In this document: in pieces, positions 6,575-8,405 of the stretch
Position numbering within the stretch: position 1 is the stretch's first letter
Layout of the letters: each line of letters begins with the position of its first letter
From: Oceanospirillaceae bacterium
GTDB lineage: Bacteria > Pseudomonadota > Gammaproteobacteria > Pseudomonadales > Balneatricaceae
Assembly: GCA_003497765.1 (NCBI GenBank)
Contig: DNNY01000079.1
Span: 2,847-11,251 of the forward strand
Direction of reading: 5' to 3'
Length of the DNA: 8,405 nt
Program-made: the position numbers and the translations under genes
Notes under the pieces: generated by a model
Database searches by the model: none
The model's input: the letters and a program-made list of their open reading frames with translations, nothing else
Told to the model about the DNA's origin: nothing

Positions 6575-6616
6575 AACAAAATCCATCAATAAGTCATATG
6601 ATTAAGCTATTGATGG
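6575..6616 (-). terminator. Possible terminator downstream of the aldehyde dehydrogenase
   Basis: On the minus strand a perfect 9-bp stem CCATCAATA (6616-6608) / TATTGATGG (6591-6583), with a 16-nt loop, is followed at once by ATTTTGTT. It lies 21 bp after the dehydrogenase stop. The stem is A/T-rich and the U-tract is interrupted, so termination may be only partial. The loop contains the palindrome TCATATGA (6594-6601), which leaves open a protein-binding role. Confidence 0.45.
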
Positions 6617-6637
6617 CTGTATTTATTAATACAAAAA

Positions 6638-8080
6638 TTATAAGCCCGCTAGGCAGGTATATTTGGTTTCTAAGTAATCCTCTAGTCCCTGGCTACCGCC
6701 TTCTTTGCCAATACCACTTTCCTTTAGGCCACCAAAGGGTGCTTCGACGGTGGTGATCAGGCCAGCATTGATACCGATTAGGCCATACTCAAGTTCATTG
6801 CTTAGACGAAATGCCCGTGCCAAGTCTTTGGTATAAGCGTAAGCCGCCAGCCCATATTCTGTGGCGTTAGCTGCGGCAAAGGCTTCATCATCGTTATCAA
6901 ATTTAAATATGGCCGATAGGGGGCCAAAGATTTCATCGGTGGCAAACTGCATATCCGCGGTTGCCCCAGTGATAATAGTGGGTTGGAAGTAGGTCTTACC
7001 TAAGTTGTGGCGTTCGCCACCACTAATAACTGTGCCACCTTTATTGACCGCATCGGTAATCATTTCTTCTACTTTAGCTACCGCGTTATGATCGATCATT
7101 GGGCCCTGTTGCACATTATCATCCATACCATTACCAATATTCATGGCCTCTGTGGCAGCTTGCAGTTTGGCAACAAATTCATCATGCACATCGGCTTGCA
7201 CATAAAAACGGTTAGTACAGACACAGGTTTGTCCCATATTGCGATATTTGGCAATCATGGCACCTTCTACTGCAGCATCGATATCAGCATCGTTAAACAC
7301 AATAAAGGGAGCGTTGCCGCCCAATTCCATAGACACTTTTTTGACTGTATCGGCGGATTGACGGATTAGAGTCTTACCCACTTCTGTAGATCCGGTAAAG
7401 GTCACTTTTCTAACAGTGGGGCTGGCCATAATGGTGCCACCAATGGCCTGGGAGCTACCTGTTAAAATATTTACCACACCGGCTGGAAAACCAGCTTCCT
7501 CAGCTAATTTGCCCCAAGCTATACCAGAATAAGGCGTTGCCGTGGCAGGTTTGGCAACTACCGTACAACCAGCTGCTAGGGCTGGGCCTAATTTTCGCGC
7601 CAGCATAGAGGATGGGAAGTTCCATGGTGTGATAGCGGCGACCACACCTACGGGATGATGGGTTACAAGTAAACGCCGATCATTGGTTGGCGCCGGAATA
7701 AGCTCACCTTTACTGCGGCGTATTTCTTCGGCAAACCACTTAATATAGGCCGCACCAATAGCAATTTCGCCACGGGCTTCAAATAAGGGTTTACCTTGTT
7801 CGGCAGTGAGGAGACTAGCAAGTGCCTCGTGGTTATCTAATAGAGCATCGTGCAAGTTATTTAGTAAGCTAACACGTTCACTAAGATTACTTCGACTGTA
7901 ACTATCAAAGGCACGCTCTGCAGCAGTAATGGCTAAGGTGGTTTCTTTGGCACCACAATTAGGGATATGGCCAATAATTTCATCTGTTGCTGGGTTATTT
8001 ACCGCCAAGGTTGCGCCACTCTGAGCATCAACCCATTGGCCACCAATCAAATTTTTTTCAATAAGAAATAGGTTGTTCAT
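6638..8080 (-). CDS. NAD(P)-dependent succinate-semialdehyde dehydrogenase family (GabD-like)
   Basis: This cytosolic aldehyde dehydrogenase has 480 residues, close to E. coli GabD (482), and should oxidise an omega-semialdehyde to the acid. Visible are TPWNFP with oxyanion N154, cofactor K177 in AKPAT, FTGSTEVG (228-235), general base E252 in MELGG, nucleophile C286 with C288 in GQTCVC, and E383 in EIFGP. R162 and R280 match the two arginines that bind the substrate carboxylate in human SSADH; the third ligand, a Ser there, is Thr443 here. Thr180 replaces the acidic residue of NAD-specific relatives, so NADP use is plausible. Close paralogues oxidise 2-oxoglutarate semialdehyde in pentose and sugar-acid pathways, and the mutarotase gene ending 3 bp upstream makes that a real alternative. 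An AAGG lies 11 nt before the ATG. No gabT or other GABA gene is in view. Confidence 0.9.
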   Translation of the reverse strand: MNNLFLIEKNLIGGQWVDAQSGATLAVNNPATDEIIGHIPNCGAKETTLAITAAERAFDSYSRSNLSERVSLLNNLHDALLDNHEALASLLTAEQGKPLFEARGEIAIGAAYIKWFAEEIRRSKGELIPAPTNDRRLLVTHHPVGVVAAITPWNFPSSMLARKLGPALAAGCTVVAKPATATPYSGIAWGKLAEEAGFPAGVVNILTGSSQAIGGTIMASPTVRKVTFTGSTEVGKTLIRQSADTVKKVSMELGGNAPFIVFNDADIDAAVEGAMIAKYRNMGQTCVCTNRFYVQADVHDEFVAKLQAATEAMNIGNGMDDNVQQGPMIDHNAVAKVEEMITDAVNKGGTVISGGERHNLGKTYFQPTIITGATADMQFATDEIFGPLSAIFKFDNDDEAFAAANATEYGLAAYAYTKDLARAFRLSNELEYGLIGINAGLITTVEAPFGGLKESGIGKEGGSQGLEDYLETKYTCLAGL

Positions 8081-8083
8081 TAT

Positions 8084-8405
8084 TTAATCTACCTTTGCAA
8101 AGACATATTGCGTTTTTTGATAATAAGTTTCACCAGCTAATAATACTGGATTAGGAAAATGAGGGTGATGATTAGCATCAGGCCATAATTGAGGTTCCAA
8201 GGCAATACCAGCATATGCACCCATAGCTTTGCCCATAAGTCCGGGGCTTTGGGTGTTAATCTTGGCCCCAGTATATACCTGTATGCCTGGTTCAGTGGTC
8301 AGACATTGCATTTCTACTCCCGATGCTGGGCTATAGAGGGTAGCTATATGCTTGGGGCGGCTGGTTAACTGGCTACAAAAGTTGTGATCAAGGACAATAT
8401 CTTTT
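8084..8405 (-). CDS. Aldose 1-epimerase (galactose mutarotase family), 3' end only
   Basis: This is the C-terminal 106 residues of a gene that starts beyond the right edge. The open frame runs through the edge rather than starting at the internal ATG at 8311. Motifs are LDHNF near the cut end, SPASGVEMQCLTTEPGIQVYTG, then ALEPQLWPD and FPNPVLLAGETYYQKTQYVF. These are the closing features of GalM-type aldose 1-epimerases. The Glu in LEPQ is the known catalytic base of the family, and the His/Asp in LDH lies in the active-site region. The enzyme interconverts alpha and beta anomers of free aldoses such as galactose, glucose, xylose or arabinose. The stop is 3 bp before the dehydrogenase ATG, so the two genes are probably co-transcribed and point to sugar use. 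The N-terminal two-thirds is not visible, so sugar preference cannot be judged. Confidence 0.9.
   Translation of the reverse strand, partial: KDIVLDHNFCSQLTSRPKHIATLYSPASGVEMQCLTTEPGIQVYTGAKINTQSPGLMGKAMGAYAGIALEPQLWPDANHHPHFPNPVLLAGETYYQKTQYVFAKVD

Larger units (their letters stand above)
6375..6637. other. Non-coding leader between the dehydrogenase and importer genes
   Basis: This 263-bp gap holds no supportable gene on either strand. Its right half carries two inverted repeats (6538-6573 and 6583-6616), listed separately. The left half should contain the importer operon promoter. I found only isolated hexamers there, for example a minus-strand TTGATA at 6463-6458 with no -10 box at 16-18 bp, so no promoter is called. 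Confidence 0.6.

Noticed and set aside
7007..7369. 120-residue plus-strand open frame inside the dehydrogenase gene
   Set aside because: It is antisense to the conserved catalytic region of the dehydrogenase and shows no family motif.

Overview
This 8.4-kb window looks like ordinary chromosomal DNA of a Gram-negative bacterium, most likely a gammaproteobacterium. This is inferred from moderate GC, Shine-Dalgarno-led genes, a Sec signal peptide on a periplasmic binding protein and the style of the protein families; the sequence does not fix a genus. I see no rRNA, tRNA, CRISPR array, insertion sequence, integrase or phage gene.

Layout, left to right. Positions 1-161 hold the 3' end of a plus-strand gene for a metallo-beta-lactamase-fold hydrolase (NAPE-PLD/RomA-like), closed by a clear intrinsic terminator (194-227). 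A class II aldolase/adducin-family gene follows on the plus strand (328-1092), with a plausible promoter. Everything to its right is on the minus strand. Read in transcription order, from the right edge leftward, it is: the C-terminal 106 residues of an aldose 1-epimerase (GalM-like, cut by the window edge), a succinate-semialdehyde-dehydrogenase-family aldehyde dehydrogenase (GabD-like), a 263-bp non-coding stretch with two inverted repeats, and a five-gene ABC importer operon of the peptide/opine/nickel (Dpp/Opp) type. The importer genes run binding protein, permease B, permease C, ATPase D, ATPase F. The last four are joined by 1-4 bp overlaps (TAATG, ATGA, ATGA).

How the genes may work together: the importer should bring a small solute, annotated as peptide by family but not necessarily one, across the inner membrane using two ATPases and two permeases. 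The epimerase and dehydrogenase are three bases apart and probably form one unit. They suggest sugar or sugar-acid oxidation ending in an omega-semialdehyde such as succinate or 2-oxoglutarate semialdehyde. The two carboxylate-binding arginines of SSADH are conserved, which supports an acid-aldehyde substrate. A terminator-like repeat lies between the dehydrogenase and the importer operon, so co-transcription is not assured.

The most interesting signals are non-coding. A long hairpin between the binding-protein and permease genes pairs fully (18 bp) only in the minus-strand RNA, through two G-U wobbles. An 8-mer in its arm (GATACTGC) recurs in both arms of an inverted repeat upstream of the binding-protein gene. 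The aldolase-family protein also seems to lack the usual catalytic glutamate. I found no clear evidence of a wholly new system.
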